This document shows positions 37,871 through 47,141 of a stretch of DNA of 64,000 bases, piece by piece. Under the pieces are notes generated by a model. That model was not told where the DNA came from. It saw only the letters and a list, made by a program, of their open reading frames with translations, and did not search any database. Location: contig NC_009135.1 of the NCBI RefSeq assembly GCF_000016125.1, positions 1,426,001 through 1,490,000 of the forward strand. The letters run 5' to 3'. The position numbers were made by a program, and so were the translations under genes. The stretch's first letter is position 1. The number at the start of each line of letters is the position of its first letter. This DNA comes from Methanococcus maripaludis C5 (GTDB lineage Archaea > AGJL01 > Methanococci > Methanococcales > Methanococcaceae).

Positions 37871-39211
37871 TTAGAAAGGCCAGATCAGTGGAATAAATAC
37901 AATTGCAATTATTGCACAGATTATTTCAAGCGGCCATCCTGATTTTGCGTAATCCTTAAATGAATAACCTCCAGGACCAAGTATAATCATATTTGGAGGT
38001 GTTGCAATTGGAGTTAAGAAACATGATGATGCTGCAACTGCGATTGCCATCAATATTGGTTTTGCACTAACGTCAAATGCGTCTGCAAGGGCAATTCCAA
38101 GAGGCATTACCAAGGCCGCTGTTGCAGTGTTTGACATTACTTCCGTAATTAATGCAGTCAGTATGTATGCTGCGGCTAAAAGTGCCAGCGGACTGTGAAC
38201 ATACGTAATAACCGTATTTGCAATCATTGTAGCAGCACCTGTTGCCGCCATTGCAGTACCAAGTGGAAGCATTCCTGCGAACAAAAATATTGTTGTCCAC
38301 GAAATACTATTAAATGCTTCCTGCATCGTGATACATCCTGTCGTTACAACTATACATGCGCCCAACATGAATGCAGTTACGAGCGGAATCGTTCCAGTTG
38401 CTGTCATCAAAACAACAAATGTAAAGACAAGCGTTGCGATCCACATCTTGTTAGTTCGGTATTTTAAAGTATCCGAAACAAAATCTTTTGCTTTTGCTTT
38501 TGATTCGGGCAGTAATTTGTGCCCGATTGCACCGTAGTATAATATTCCTGCAATGAATATTAAAATTCCTATTTTTGCAAACTCGAAGAATCCAAAGGGA
38601 GCAATCCCTGATTTTTCGAGTGCATCGTTTACAAGCCCGTTTGGCGGAGTTCCAATCAAAGTCATGGTTCCACCAAGGGATGCAGCATATGCCATAGGAA
38701 TTAACAATTTTCCAGGTTTTAAACTTGCGGAAACGCAGATTCCCATTACAATCGGTATAAATGCTGCTGTTGTTCCCGTGTTTGATAAAAATGCAGACAT
38801 TGTACCTATTGCAAGCATTACCAGAAGCATTAATTTTAACTGGCTTTTTCCTGCTGCTTTTACGGTCATTTGCCCGATTTTATCTGCAAAACCTGTTCTA
38901 AATACCGCTTCACCAAGGATAAATGCTGCCATGAACAATACTACCCATTTATTTCCAAAATCTGAGAAAGCCTGCGTACTCGACAGTATATTTATCCCTG
39001 GAAAGCTTAAAGCTACAGGAACGAGCATTGCAGTAACAGGTAACGGAAGCGCTTCTGTGAAAAATAACACAGCCGCAGTTCCTAAAATTATAAGTGTCAT
39101 TATCGCTTTTTGGCTGTTTATTCCGTCAGCAGATTCTTCATCTACATACGTGATCTTTGTAAAGCCAATTAAAAATACGGCGAGCACGAGTAAAATTAGT
39201 GCTTTTTTCAT
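37871..39211 (-). CDS. DASS/SLC13-family sodium-coupled anion transporter
   Basis: The 446-residue membrane protein has about eleven segments and two Ser-Asn-Thr motifs of the DASS fold: FLSNTGTTAAFIP and MSNTATAALVMP, together with TLIGTPPNGLVND and ATPPNMIILGPGGY at the paired hairpin tips. Such carriers import dicarboxylates, sulfate or phosphate with Na+. The substrate cannot be read from sequence. GAGGTGATTTT precedes the ATG. A 380-base structured leader lies upstream. Confidence 0.9.
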   Translation of the reverse strand: MKKALILLVLAVFLIGFTKITYVDEESADGINSQKAIMTLIILGTAAVLFFTEALPLPVTAMLVPVALSFPGINILSSTQAFSDFGNKWVVLFMAAFILGEAVFRTGFADKIGQMTVKAAGKSQLKLMLLVMLAIGTMSAFLSNTGTTAAFIPIVMGICVSASLKPGKLLIPMAYAASLGGTMTLIGTPPNGLVNDALEKSGIAPFGFFEFAKIGILIFIAGILYYGAIGHKLLPESKAKAKDFVSDTLKYRTNKMWIATLVFTFVVLMTATGTIPLVTAFMLGACIVVTTGCITMQEAFNSISWTTIFLFAGMLPLGTAMAATGAATMIANTVITYVHSPLALLAAAYILTALITEVMSNTATAALVMPLGIALADAFDVSAKPILMAIAVAASSCFLTPIATPPNMIILGPGGYSFKDYAKSGWPLEIICAIIAIVFIPLIWPF

Positions 39212-39591
39212 AAAATCACCTCGTTATATAAATTTCGATAAATTCACCTCGTCGAATCGACTTTAGGAAATCTTTTGAGAAAATCGTATAAAATTAGAAT
39301 GCATATAAAACTAGGCTTATCAGTTTTTGAATAACTACTAACTTGTTTGATTGGTAGTTTTTAAAGAACTTCGGGGAATTTTCCCGAGTTAAAAGTTAGT
39401 CTCCGACATATTGCCTGAATAGATATCTCTTCGATTCTGTCAGGAACTTTTATTCCTATATTCTGTGTAATATTTATTACTATTCATTTGAATCGGAAAA
39501 AAATAGTTCTACAAATCTTGAAAATAATTCGTTAAAAAAGCTATTTTGTAAAATAAAATATAAATTTAGACCAAAAAAGAAAAGTAATGGA
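39212..39591 (-). other. Gene-free leader of the DASS transporter with stem-loops
   Basis: No ORF is seen. Two clear stem-loops lie at 39333-39359 (AACTAC/GTAGTT, 15-base loop) and 39367-39390 (AACT-CGGG with CCCG-A-GTT arms, one bulged base, seven-base loop), and a weaker CCTGA/TCAGG at 39414-39444. The stretch follows the L40e stop and precedes the transporter start on the same strand, so it may hold an L40e terminator, a promoter and a structured 5' leader. It matches no riboswitch that I can recognise. Confidence 0.45.
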
Positions 39592-39735
39592 TTATGCCCT
39601 AGCTTCTTTAGCTTTAGGTCTTAAATTTGTGTATCCACATTTTCTACATTTTGTAGCTTTCCATGAGTTTCTTGAATTACATTTCATGCAGATCTTTTTC
39701 ATGAAAACTCTTTTGATTGCTTCTTCGAATGCCAT
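39592..39735 (-). CDS. rpl40e: Large ribosomal subunit protein L40e
   Basis: The minus strand encodes 47 residues starting [20 protein letters not shown], with a C4 zinc site CxxC...CRKC and a basic tail. This is archaeal L40e. GGTGAG before the ATG lies inside the last codons of the upstream Tsr3-type gene, four bases after whose stop it starts, so they are coupled. Confidence 0.95.
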   Translation of the reverse strand: MAFEEAIKRVFMKKICMKCNSRNSWKATKCRKCGYTNLRPKAKEARA

Positions 39736-39739
39736 TATC

Positions 39740-40255
39740 TCACCTGTTTCGTATGTTATTTAAAATTTCGTTCTGAATCCTAATGATTTCATCAGATGTT
39801 TTTCCACAATACTGTTCAAGTAATTCTTTATTAACATCTATAAAAGTGTTTCCCCATTTGAAACCATTCAATAAAGAGATGGCCTCATTTTTATAGTTTG
39901 CTATATAGAGGGTAGCCACTATTGCTTCCAAAGTAGTTAGTTTACAGGGTTTTCCGTAATTTACAGGATTTCCTGCAATTAAAAACGGTAAAATCCTCTG
40001 ATTCTTGGCGTTTGTTTTTTTAAATACAACTTCAGCCTGTTTCCACGAACAGTCCAATCCCAAAATTCCATATTTTTCGATAATTTCCCTATCTTCAACG
40101 GAAACTGTCTTTTCCGAATATGGATTTAGTAAAAGTGAATTCCTCGGAACTTTGTTTGGATTTGTAATTATCTTTGCGTACCCGAGTTTTCCCATTTTTA
40201 GTGCAGTACACCTTTTTGGGTCGCACTGTTTTTCATGGTATATGAAAAGTTTCAT
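39740..40255 (-). CDS. Tsr3-type rRNA aminocarboxypropyltransferase (DUF367)
   Basis: The 171-residue protein has DUF367 segments [49 protein letters not shown] and EAIVATLYI. Eukaryotic Tsr3 transfers the aminocarboxypropyl group of SAM to a hypermodified uridine of small-subunit rRNA, and archaeal members probably do the same. GTGAT sets the ATG at 40255. Pairing with L40e fits a ribosome role. Confidence 0.88.
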   Translation of the reverse strand: MKLFIYHEKQCDPKRCTALKMGKLGYAKIITNPNKVPRNSLLLNPYSEKTVSVEDREIIEKYGILGLDCSWKQAEVVFKKTNAKNQRILPFLIAGNPVNYGKPCKLTTLEAIVATLYIANYKNEAISLLNGFKWGNTFIDVNKELLEQYCGKTSDEIIRIQNEILNNIRNR

Positions 40256-40324
40256 TAGAATCACTAAGATATATATGAATATAACACCTATGATGTTTTG
40301 AAATTTAAACCTACTGGTGATACG

Positions 40325-41377
40325 TTGAATTTAAGAAACACAAAAGCAGGTTTTTTGTTGAGTGCTGAACACGAAAAACTTCCACTGGCAGAATTAAACG
40401 CTTTGATCGATATTTTTAATCTTGAAGGAAATTTAAACTGCTTTAAAAATTACTTAATATTGGACAGTTCAATTTCAAAAGATATCATAAAAAAAATGGT
40501 TAGTAGGGGGGGATACACAAACGAAGGACACTTATTATTCTCAGAAACTCCGATAATTAACCAGAATGTAGATGAAACACTTAATAATTTTTTCAAAACT
40601 TCCGAAAGTCTTGATTTTCCAATTGAAAAAAGTGAAACTTTTGCAGTTCGTGTTTTGAAATTAGAAAAAGAAAGCCCGTTTAATTCAATGGAAATCGAAA
40701 GAAAACTCGGCGGAATTATAAAGAAAAAAACTTCTGCAGAGGTAAACTTGAAAAATCCCGTAAAAACATTTAGGGTTGTTATTTCAGATAATACAATATA
40801 TACGGGACTTGTTCTTGAAAAAAGAGATATTGAATATTTCCAAAACAACCGGCCCCACCTAAGAGCATATTTCCATCCTGGATGCATCATGCCAAAACTT
40901 GCAAGGTGCCTTGTAAACCTATCGAGAGTTAAAGAAAGAGAGATTGTTTTAGATCCATTCTGCGGAACCGGGGGATTCTTAATTGAAGCTGGATTTTTAG
41001 GATGTAAATTAATTGGTAGTGACATTGACGAACAGATGGTAAAAGGTGCAATTTTAAACTTAAAAACGTATGATTTATCAAAACAAGTCATTTCAATTAA
41101 ACAAAACGATGCTAAAAACGTTTCAAAATATTTAGAAGAATTGGGAATTGAAAAAATAGATGGGATTGTAACTGATCCCCCATATGGTATTTCTACATTG
41201 AAAAAAGGAGATATGTTAGAAATATTTAAAAAAATTGTTGATGTTTTAAAAAATAACGATTATTTAGTATTTGCGGCCCCAAACAAAATGGAACTTGATT
41301 TAAAGTTAGTAGAATTCTACGAAATGAGAGTTCATAAAAGTCTTACACGATATATTCATGTTTATAAAAAAGATTAA
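40325..41377 (+). CDS. tRNA (guanine-10-N2) methyltransferase, Trm-G10 type
   Basis: The 350-residue protein has an N-terminal THUMP-type region, then a Rossmann methyltransferase with DPFCGTGGFLIEAGFLG (SAM site), GSDIDEQMVKGA and the catalytic DPPYGIST for exocyclic amine methylation. A TTG at 40325 three bases after GGTGAT is the likely start; the longer frame begins nine codons earlier. Divergent from the Tsr3-type gene, so two RNA-modification genes share this region. Confidence 0.88.
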   Translation: MNLRNTKAGFLLSAEHEKLPLAELNALIDIFNLEGNLNCFKNYLILDSSISKDIIKKMVSRGGYTNEGHLLFSETPIINQNVDETLNNFFKTSESLDFPIEKSETFAVRVLKLEKESPFNSMEIERKLGGIIKKKTSAEVNLKNPVKTFRVVISDNTIYTGLVLEKRDIEYFQNNRPHLRAYFHPGCIMPKLARCLVNLSRVKEREIVLDPFCGTGGFLIEAGFLGCKLIGSDIDEQMVKGAILNLKTYDLSKQVISIKQNDAKNVSKYLEELGIEKIDGIVTDPPYGISTLKKGDMLEIFKKIVDVLKNNDYLVFAAPNKMELDLKLVEFYEMRVHKSLTRYIHVYKKD

Positions 41378-41400
41378 GTTTTAAAAAGGAAAAAAGTTAT

Positions 41401-43311
41401 TTAATCATACTTGAAATCTTCAAGCTCTTTTTTAACATCTTCTAGACTCGTATTATCTTCCAATGTAGTAACATCGCCTATTTCTTCGCCTATTATGAGT
41501 TTTTTCAAGATTCTTCTCATTATCTTTCCACTTCTTGTTTTTGGAAGCTTATTTACGAAGAATATCATTGCAGGAGTTCCAATTGGGCCAACAGTATCCC
41601 TGATATGCCGGATAAGTGTAGCCTTTACTTCATTTGATGGAAGTTCACGGTATCTTTCGTTTAATATAACAAATGCAACAGGAACTTCTCCTTTTACATC
41701 GTCAGGTTTTCCAACTACTGCAGACTCTGCAACCATCTTATTTGACACAAGCTCGTGTTCGAGTTCCGCTGTTCCTATCCTGTGTCCTGAAACATTCAAT
41801 ACTTCGTCAGATCGTCCCAATACCCAGATGTATCCATCCTGATCCTTTATTGCATAGTCAGATGTTGAAAAGTTGTTTTTAAATCTATCCCAGTATGCTG
41901 CACGGTATCTTTCATCGTTATTCCACAGCCCTGCAAGCATTCCTGGCCATGGCCTTTTTATAATAAGGTTTCCTTTTATATTTGCTTCTACGGGATTTCC
42001 TTCGTTGTCCACAACGTCAACGTCAATTCCGATTCCTGGAAACGTTGCAGAACCTGGTTTTAATGGAACTGACTGGATTCCGATTGCAGGATAAATCATG
42101 TGTCCTCCGGTTTCTGTTTGCCAGTAGCAGTCACAAATTGGGCATTTTTCTTTCCCAATTACTTTATAGTACCATTTCCAAGCTCTTGGATTTATCGGTT
42201 CCCCTACACTTCCTAAAAGCCTCAATGTTGATAAATCGTGGGTATTTACCCATTTTTCACCGTACATCATGAGCATTCTTATCGCGGTTGGTGCGGTGTA
42301 AAGTAAGGTAACTCCGTGATTTTCCACAATCCCCCATAACCTGTCGGGTTCAGGGTAGTCTATCGCACCTTCATAGAGTACTATCGTAGCACCAAGTGAT
42401 AATGGGCCATACACTACGTAAGTGTGACCCGTAATCCATCCAATGTCCGCAGTACACCAAAATACATCCATTTCATTTAATCCCCATGTCCAATCCATGG
42501 TTTTTGTAGCGTAAGTTAAATATCCCCCTGTTGAGTGAACCACTCCTTTTGGACTTCCGGTTGTACCACTCGTGTAAAGAATAAATAGGGGGTGATCTGA
42601 TTCTACAGGAACAGGTTCCACGTAGCTTTTAGCACCGCCCATTAATTCATCCCAGAAGTATTCTTTTCCAGAAACTAAATTAAATTCTTCGATTCCCCTT
42701 TTTACATAAACTACGTGTTTTATTGAATTACAATTTAATAGTGCTTTATCCAATATTTTTTTAAGTTCAATCTCTTTTCCACGTCGGTACAACAGGTTTG
42801 TAGTCACCAATATTTTTGATTTTGAATCGTTTATCCGGTCAGCAAGCGCATCTGATGAAAATCCAGAAAATACAACGTTATGGATTACCCCGATTCTCGA
42901 ACATGCAAGCATTGCAATAATTGCCTCGGTCATCATTGGCATGTATATTGTGACTACATCCCCTTTTTCAACACCCAAATTCTCAAGAACATTTGCAAAT
43001 TTATTTATTTCTCGGTATAATTCATAATATGTTAAAATTCCACAACTTCCATCCTCTTTTTCACAGATTATGGCCGCCTTATTTCTCCTGTTTCCTTTTA
43101 TGTGTCTATCAACACAATTATAGCTTGCATTTAAACTGCCGCTTTTGAACCATTTTGCGTAAGGTGGATTCCACTCCAGTACGTTATCCCATGTTTTATC
43201 CCATTCTAAACATTTTGCTTGCTCCCCCCAGAATTTTTCAGGATCTTCCAAAGCTTTCTGCTGCATTTCCGAATATTTTTCAAGCAGTATATATTTATCT
43301 CCCGTTTTCAT
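41401..43311 (-). CDS. acs: Acetyl-CoA synthetase (AMP-forming)
   Basis: The 636-residue enzyme activates acetate to acetyl-CoA. Motifs are FILYTSGTTGSPKGVVHSTG, YWQTETGGHMIYP, the hinge GRSDEVLNVSGHRIGTAELE and the C-terminal KTRSGKIMRRIL with the catalytic lysine. Length equals the family norm. GGGGGAT precedes the ATG. Methanococci assimilate acetate by this enzyme but do not use it for methane. Confidence 0.95.
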   Translation of the reverse strand: MKTGDKYILLEKYSEMQQKALEDPEKFWGEQAKCLEWDKTWDNVLEWNPPYAKWFKSGSLNASYNCVDRHIKGNRRNKAAIICEKEDGSCGILTYYELYREINKFANVLENLGVEKGDVVTIYMPMMTEAIIAMLACSRIGVIHNVVFSGFSSDALADRINDSKSKILVTTNLLYRRGKEIELKKILDKALLNCNSIKHVVYVKRGIEEFNLVSGKEYFWDELMGGAKSYVEPVPVESDHPLFILYTSGTTGSPKGVVHSTGGYLTYATKTMDWTWGLNEMDVFWCTADIGWITGHTYVVYGPLSLGATIVLYEGAIDYPEPDRLWGIVENHGVTLLYTAPTAIRMLMMYGEKWVNTHDLSTLRLLGSVGEPINPRAWKWYYKVIGKEKCPICDCYWQTETGGHMIYPAIGIQSVPLKPGSATFPGIGIDVDVVDNEGNPVEANIKGNLIIKRPWPGMLAGLWNNDERYRAAYWDRFKNNFSTSDYAIKDQDGYIWVLGRSDEVLNVSGHRIGTAELEHELVSNKMVAESAVVGKPDDVKGEVPVAFVILNERYRELPSNEVKATLIRHIRDTVGPIGTPAMIFFVNKLPKTRSGKIMRRILKKLIIGEEIGDVTTLEDNTSLEDVKKELEDFKYD

Positions 43312-43362
43312 TATTATCCCCCAAATTTATTTATCATTATTAATCATTATAGATACGACAAA

Positions 43363-43374
43363 CTATATATAAAT
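43363..43374 (-). promoter_or_regulatory. TATA-like element of acs
   Basis: On the minus strand ATTTATATATAG lies about 55 bases before the acs ATG, a near-perfect methanococcal TATA box. The rest of the ~300-base spacer to cfbC is AT-rich with no ORF. Confidence 0.55.
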
Positions 43375-43608
43375 TTCGAAGGAAATGTATATAATTTAGT
43401 TAAATGCCGAATAATTTTAAATAAAATAGTGATTGTTTTTTACTAACAATTTTTAAAACAAAATTAGATTAAATAATTCAAATATTCTGAGTAGGATTTT
43501 TCAATCAATAATCCCATAATAAATTATATTAGTTATTTAGATTATATGTACTATATTGTTTTAATTAAATTGCGAGAATCCCCCATATTTAGGTTAATCG
43601 GTGATATT

Positions 43609-44487
43609 TTGAAACAGATTGCGTTCTACGGAAAAGGTGGCATCGGAAAGTCGACTACGGTTTGTAATTTAGCAGCGGCATTATCAAAACGTGGCAAAAA
43701 AGTTATCGTTGTAGGATGCGACCCGAAACACGATTGCACCTCCAATTTAAGAAGTGGTGAAGACATACCCACTGTTTTAGATGTTTTGAGAGAAAAAGGA
43801 ATTGATAAACTCGGAATTGAAACCATAATTCGCGAGAAATTACTTGAAAAAGAAGATATAATTTACGAAGGATTTAATGGAATTTACTGCGTTGAAGCAG
43901 GAGGTCCAAAACCAGGATACGGCTGCGCTGGAAGGGGTGTGATTGTTGTAATTGACCTTTTGAAAAAAATGAAAGTTTTTGAAGAACTCGGTGTTGATGT
44001 AGTTCTTTACGATGTTTTAGGAGATGTTGTGTGCGGAGGATTTGCAATGCCACTTAGAATTGGCCTTGCTGACCAGATATACGTTGTAACTTCTTCAGAT
44101 TACATGGCACTTTACGCGGCAAACAACATCTGCAGTGGAATAAGCCAGTTTGTAAAACGTGGAGGAAGTACACTTGGAGGAATAATATACAATGTCAGGG
44201 GCTCTATGGATGCATTTGATATTGTAAGTGAATTTGCAAACCAGTTAAATGCAAACATTATTGGAAAAGTTCCAAATTCCCCAATAATTAACGAAGCCGA
44301 AATCGATGGGCAAACTGCAATAGAATATGCTCCAGAAGAAAAAATAAGTGAAATATATATGGAACTTGCAGAAAAAATATATGAAAATAATACTGGAACG
44401 ACACCTAACCCCCTAGAAAACGCTCAAATAATGCAGATTGGAAAAATGATTAAAGAAAGAATAAAAAAGCAGAAAATTGTCGAATAA
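43609..44487 (+). CDS. cfbC: Ni-sirohydrochlorin a,c-diamide reductive cyclase, NifH-like subunit
   Basis: The 292-residue NifH-type ATPase has P-loop GKGGIGKSTTVCNLAAAL, GCDPKHDCTS, and the two bridging cluster cysteines in GYGCAGRGV and DVVCGGFAMP. CfbC feeds electrons to CfbD in F430 synthesis. The lack of nifD/nifK/nifE neighbours and the mature-protein tail argue against nitrogenase NifH. The TTG at 43609 is set by GGTGAT three bases upstream; the frame extends further left to 43546. It begins a long co-oriented gene run. cfbD is not in the window. Confidence 0.85.
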   Translation: MKQIAFYGKGGIGKSTTVCNLAAALSKRGKKVIVVGCDPKHDCTSNLRSGEDIPTVLDVLREKGIDKLGIETIIREKLLEKEDIIYEGFNGIYCVEAGGPKPGYGCAGRGVIVVIDLLKKMKVFEELGVDVVLYDVLGDVVCGGFAMPLRIGLADQIYVVTSSDYMALYAANNICSGISQFVKRGGSTLGGIIYNVRGSMDAFDIVSEFANQLNANIIGKVPNSPIINEAEIDGQTAIEYAPEEKISEIYMELAEKIYENNTGTTPNPLENAQIMQIGKMIKERIKKQKIVE

Positions 44488-44502
44488 AAGATGCGTGAAA
44501 CC

Positions 44503-45909
44503 ATGGATGTAATTGTAGTAGGCGGTGGAACTTCGGGACTTCTTTCAGCACTTGCACTTGAAAAAGAAGGGCACAACGTAACAGTATTTGAAAAAGAAGA
44601 TGTAGTAGGCGGTTTGTGTAGAAGTGAAAAAATTGATGGATATACTGTTGATATAGGGGTCCATGCAATTACCATGCTTGATAACGGACCGTTGATCAGA
44701 CTTTTAAATAAATACTCTAGATACATTCCAAATTTCAGAAATTACGGGGATTACTACATAAGAACTGATAAATTGCATAGAATACCTGTTTCGATGCATG
44801 AATGGATGACTACACCCGTAATTCCAAATAAAGATAAAGTTTTGATCACATCTAAAATTATGGACTTAATGACAATGGGTTTTACAAAAGATGCCTCAGT
44901 ACATGACTTTGTAAAAGAAATGGGCCTTAGTGAAACTTCGATAGACTTTTTCAACACCATTGCTTACTTTTTAAGTGGGGAAGACCTTGAAAACACCCCA
45001 CTCTGGAGATTTTTTACAGGTGCAGGATATATTCCTGAAGATGATATTTTACCATTCATCTACAAGGATATGAAGATAAATCCGCTGAAATCAACACTCG
45101 TAAAGAAATTTGGAACTGAACGGATCATTAATATTTTAAATGCAGGATTTATAAGCTCCATAAAGAACGGATCAAAAAAATACATCAATAAATTCATGAC
45201 TGAGCACAGATATTCGACGCAAGGCTATCCTGTTGGAGGAGTTCAGTCTATCTGTAATTGTATAACTTATTCACTCGTAAATACCCGAATAAAAAACGAA
45301 GAAGTTAAAAAAATAACAAAAAACGGTAAAAAATACACTGTAAAAACTTCTGAAGGAGAATACACATCAGACATTATTGTTTATTCTGCGCCCGCAATTA
45401 CATTACCAAAAGTGGCGAAAATAACTAAAATTCAGAAAAATAAGGAAAAATTAAACAATATCAAATTTACAAAATCAACTACGATCTGGATAGGGGATGA
45501 AAAAAATTATTTCCCATATCTGGGTTCAGAAATATGGATAGAAAATCCTTGTTGGGCATCTACCGTTTCAAACTACGATGAAAGCCTTGCTCCAAAAGGA
45601 AAACACCTGATGGGCTTTTCTTTTGTAAATTCGACAAAAGAAAATGCCTTACAAACTATTGAAAATAAATTAAATTTAAATACTGACAAAGTCGATATGC
45701 TCTATGTTCAAGAAACGATTCCGGAGCAGGCTTCTTGCTCGATCGGACAGTTCTTCGTGTACCCTAAAATTGATGATAGTTTCTTTGTTGTTGGAACAGA
45801 TTCTGATCCAAGAAGTATGGGTATAACAAGAGCCGCATATTCTGTTGAAGTCATGTTATCAGAATTTAAAAGTATTTACGATACTCAAAACGAAACGGCT
45901 AAAAAATAA
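44503..45909 (+). CDS. FAD-dependent oxidoreductase, phytoene desaturase-like
   Basis: The 468-residue protein begins with the dinucleotide fold MDVIVVGGGTSGLLSALALE and the amine-oxidase/desaturase segment GGLCRSEKIDGYTVDIGVH, and ends with a second FAD segment SFFVVGTDSDPRSMGITRAA. Members reduce or desaturate isoprenoid chains or oxidise amines; the substrate is not evident. ATG 44503 is preferred over 44491. It starts within 16 bases of the cfbC stop, so the two are co-transcribed. Confidence 0.78.
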   Translation: MDVIVVGGGTSGLLSALALEKEGHNVTVFEKEDVVGGLCRSEKIDGYTVDIGVHAITMLDNGPLIRLLNKYSRYIPNFRNYGDYYIRTDKLHRIPVSMHEWMTTPVIPNKDKVLITSKIMDLMTMGFTKDASVHDFVKEMGLSETSIDFFNTIAYFLSGEDLENTPLWRFFTGAGYIPEDDILPFIYKDMKINPLKSTLVKKFGTERIINILNAGFISSIKNGSKKYINKFMTEHRYSTQGYPVGGVQSICNCITYSLVNTRIKNEEVKKITKNGKKYTVKTSEGEYTSDIIVYSAPAITLPKVAKITKIQKNKEKLNNIKFTKSTTIWIGDEKNYFPYLGSEIWIENPCWASTVSNYDESLAPKGKHLMGFSFVNSTKENALQTIENKLNLNTDKVDMLYVQETIPEQASCSIGQFFVYPKIDDSFFVVGTDSDPRSMGITRAAYSVEVMLSEFKSIYDTQNETAKK

Positions 45910-45933
45910 ATTAAATTTAAATTGGTGAATTTT

Positions 45934-46491
45934 ATGAGCAGGTTATTGGAAGAATCATTGAAAACGTGTCCTATTGTAAAAAGAGGAGAATACCACTACT
46001 TTATACACCCGATATCTGATGGAGTTCCACTTGTTGAACCAGAATTATTAAGAGATATTTCAACAAGAGTTATCAAAATGATAGATACCGAAGTTGATAA
46101 AATTGTGACTGCTGAAGCGATGGGAATTCCAATTGTGACCGCAGTATCAATTGCAACAGATATTCCTTACGTTATAATGAGAAAAAGAGAATATTTACTT
46201 GAAGGAGAAATTCCTGTCCACCAAGAAACTGGATACAGTAAAGGAGAACTTTACTTAAACGGAATAAACAAAGGAGACAAGGTTGTAATCCTCGATGATG
46301 TTATCTCAACAGGCGGAACCCTTGTTGCAATTATAAACGCATTGAAAAGAGCTGGTGCAGATATCAGGGATGTTTTGTGTATAATCGATAGGGGAAACGG
46401 GCAAAACATTGTTGAAGAAAAAACAGGATACAAAGTAAAAACTCTCGTAAAAATTGAAGTTGTTGATGGAAAAGTGCAGATTTTAAAGTAA
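45934..46491 (+). CDS. hpt: Hypoxanthine/guanine phosphoribosyltransferase, archaeal type
   Basis: The 185-residue salvage enzyme has the PRPP-binding motif [18 protein letters not shown] and the upstream [14 protein letters not shown] and [11 protein letters not shown] segments of the archaeal HGPRT family, related to adenine phosphoribosyltransferases. GGTGAA sets the ATG at 45934. Confidence 0.9.
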   Translation: MSRLLEESLKTCPIVKRGEYHYFIHPISDGVPLVEPELLRDISTRVIKMIDTEVDKIVTAEAMGIPIVTAVSIATDIPYVIMRKREYLLEGEIPVHQETGYSKGELYLNGINKGDKVVILDDVISTGGTLVAIINALKRAGADIRDVLCIIDRGNGQNIVEEKTGYKVKTLVKIEVVDGKVQILK

Positions 46492-46505
46492 ATTTGGGTG
46501 AAAAT

Positions 46506-47114
46506 TTGAATATAACTCCTTCAAAAATAGTATGTGCTGGATTGAATTACAAAGATCATGCCGAAGAACTTAAAATGAAGTTGCCAAAAGAGCCAGTTAT
46601 ATTTTTAAAACCCACTTCTTCGATAATATTTAACGAAGAAGCAATTAAAATACCAAAAGCATCTGAAAGAATCGATTACGAAGCTGAACTTGCAATTGTA
46701 ATTGGAAAAACCTGTAAATCCGTAAAAAAAGAAAATGCAAAAAACTACATAAAAGGAGTTACAATTTTAAATGATGTTACTGCAAGAGATCTTCAGGAAA
46801 AAGATGGGCAGTGGACAAGAGCTAAATCTTTTGATACTTTTTCTCCAATTGGTCCAAAAATAGTATCAGGAATTGATGCAAATAACTTAAAAATACAGTT
46901 AAGAGTTAATGGAAAACTAAAACAGGATTCAAACACCAATAATATGATATTTAGTGTTGAAGAACTTGTTGAATTTGTTTCTTCAATAATGACACTTTAT
47001 CCAGACGATATTATTTCAACAGGAACCCCACCTGGAGTTGGAAAGCTTGAAAAAGGAGATATTGTCGAAATTGAAATTGAAAACATTGGAATTTTAAAAA
47101 ATTTCGTTGAATAA
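46506..47114 (+). CDS. Fumarylacetoacetate hydrolase-family protein
   Basis: The 202-residue protein has the FAH fold signature: IVCAGLNYKDHAEEL, EPVIFLKPTSSII, the metal-binding IDYEAELAIVIGK, and DIISTGTPPGVGKLEKGD. Family members are oxaloacetate tautomerases, decarboxylases or hydrolases. The TTG at 46506 after GGTGAA is the likely start. Substrate unknown. The start lies 14 bases after hpt. Confidence 0.85.
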   Translation: MNITPSKIVCAGLNYKDHAEELKMKLPKEPVIFLKPTSSIIFNEEAIKIPKASERIDYEAELAIVIGKTCKSVKKENAKNYIKGVTILNDVTARDLQEKDGQWTRAKSFDTFSPIGPKIVSGIDANNLKIQLRVNGKLKQDSNTNNMIFSVEELVEFVSSIMTLYPDDIISTGTPPGVGKLEKGDIVEIEIENIGILKNFVE

Positions 47115-47141
47115 TTCAATATTTTTTATTTTTGTGATATT

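Noticed and set aside
43609-44487. Nitrogenase iron protein NifH
   Set aside because: No nifD/K/E/N neighbours, and the sequence type and methanogen setting fit the F430 enzyme CfbC better.
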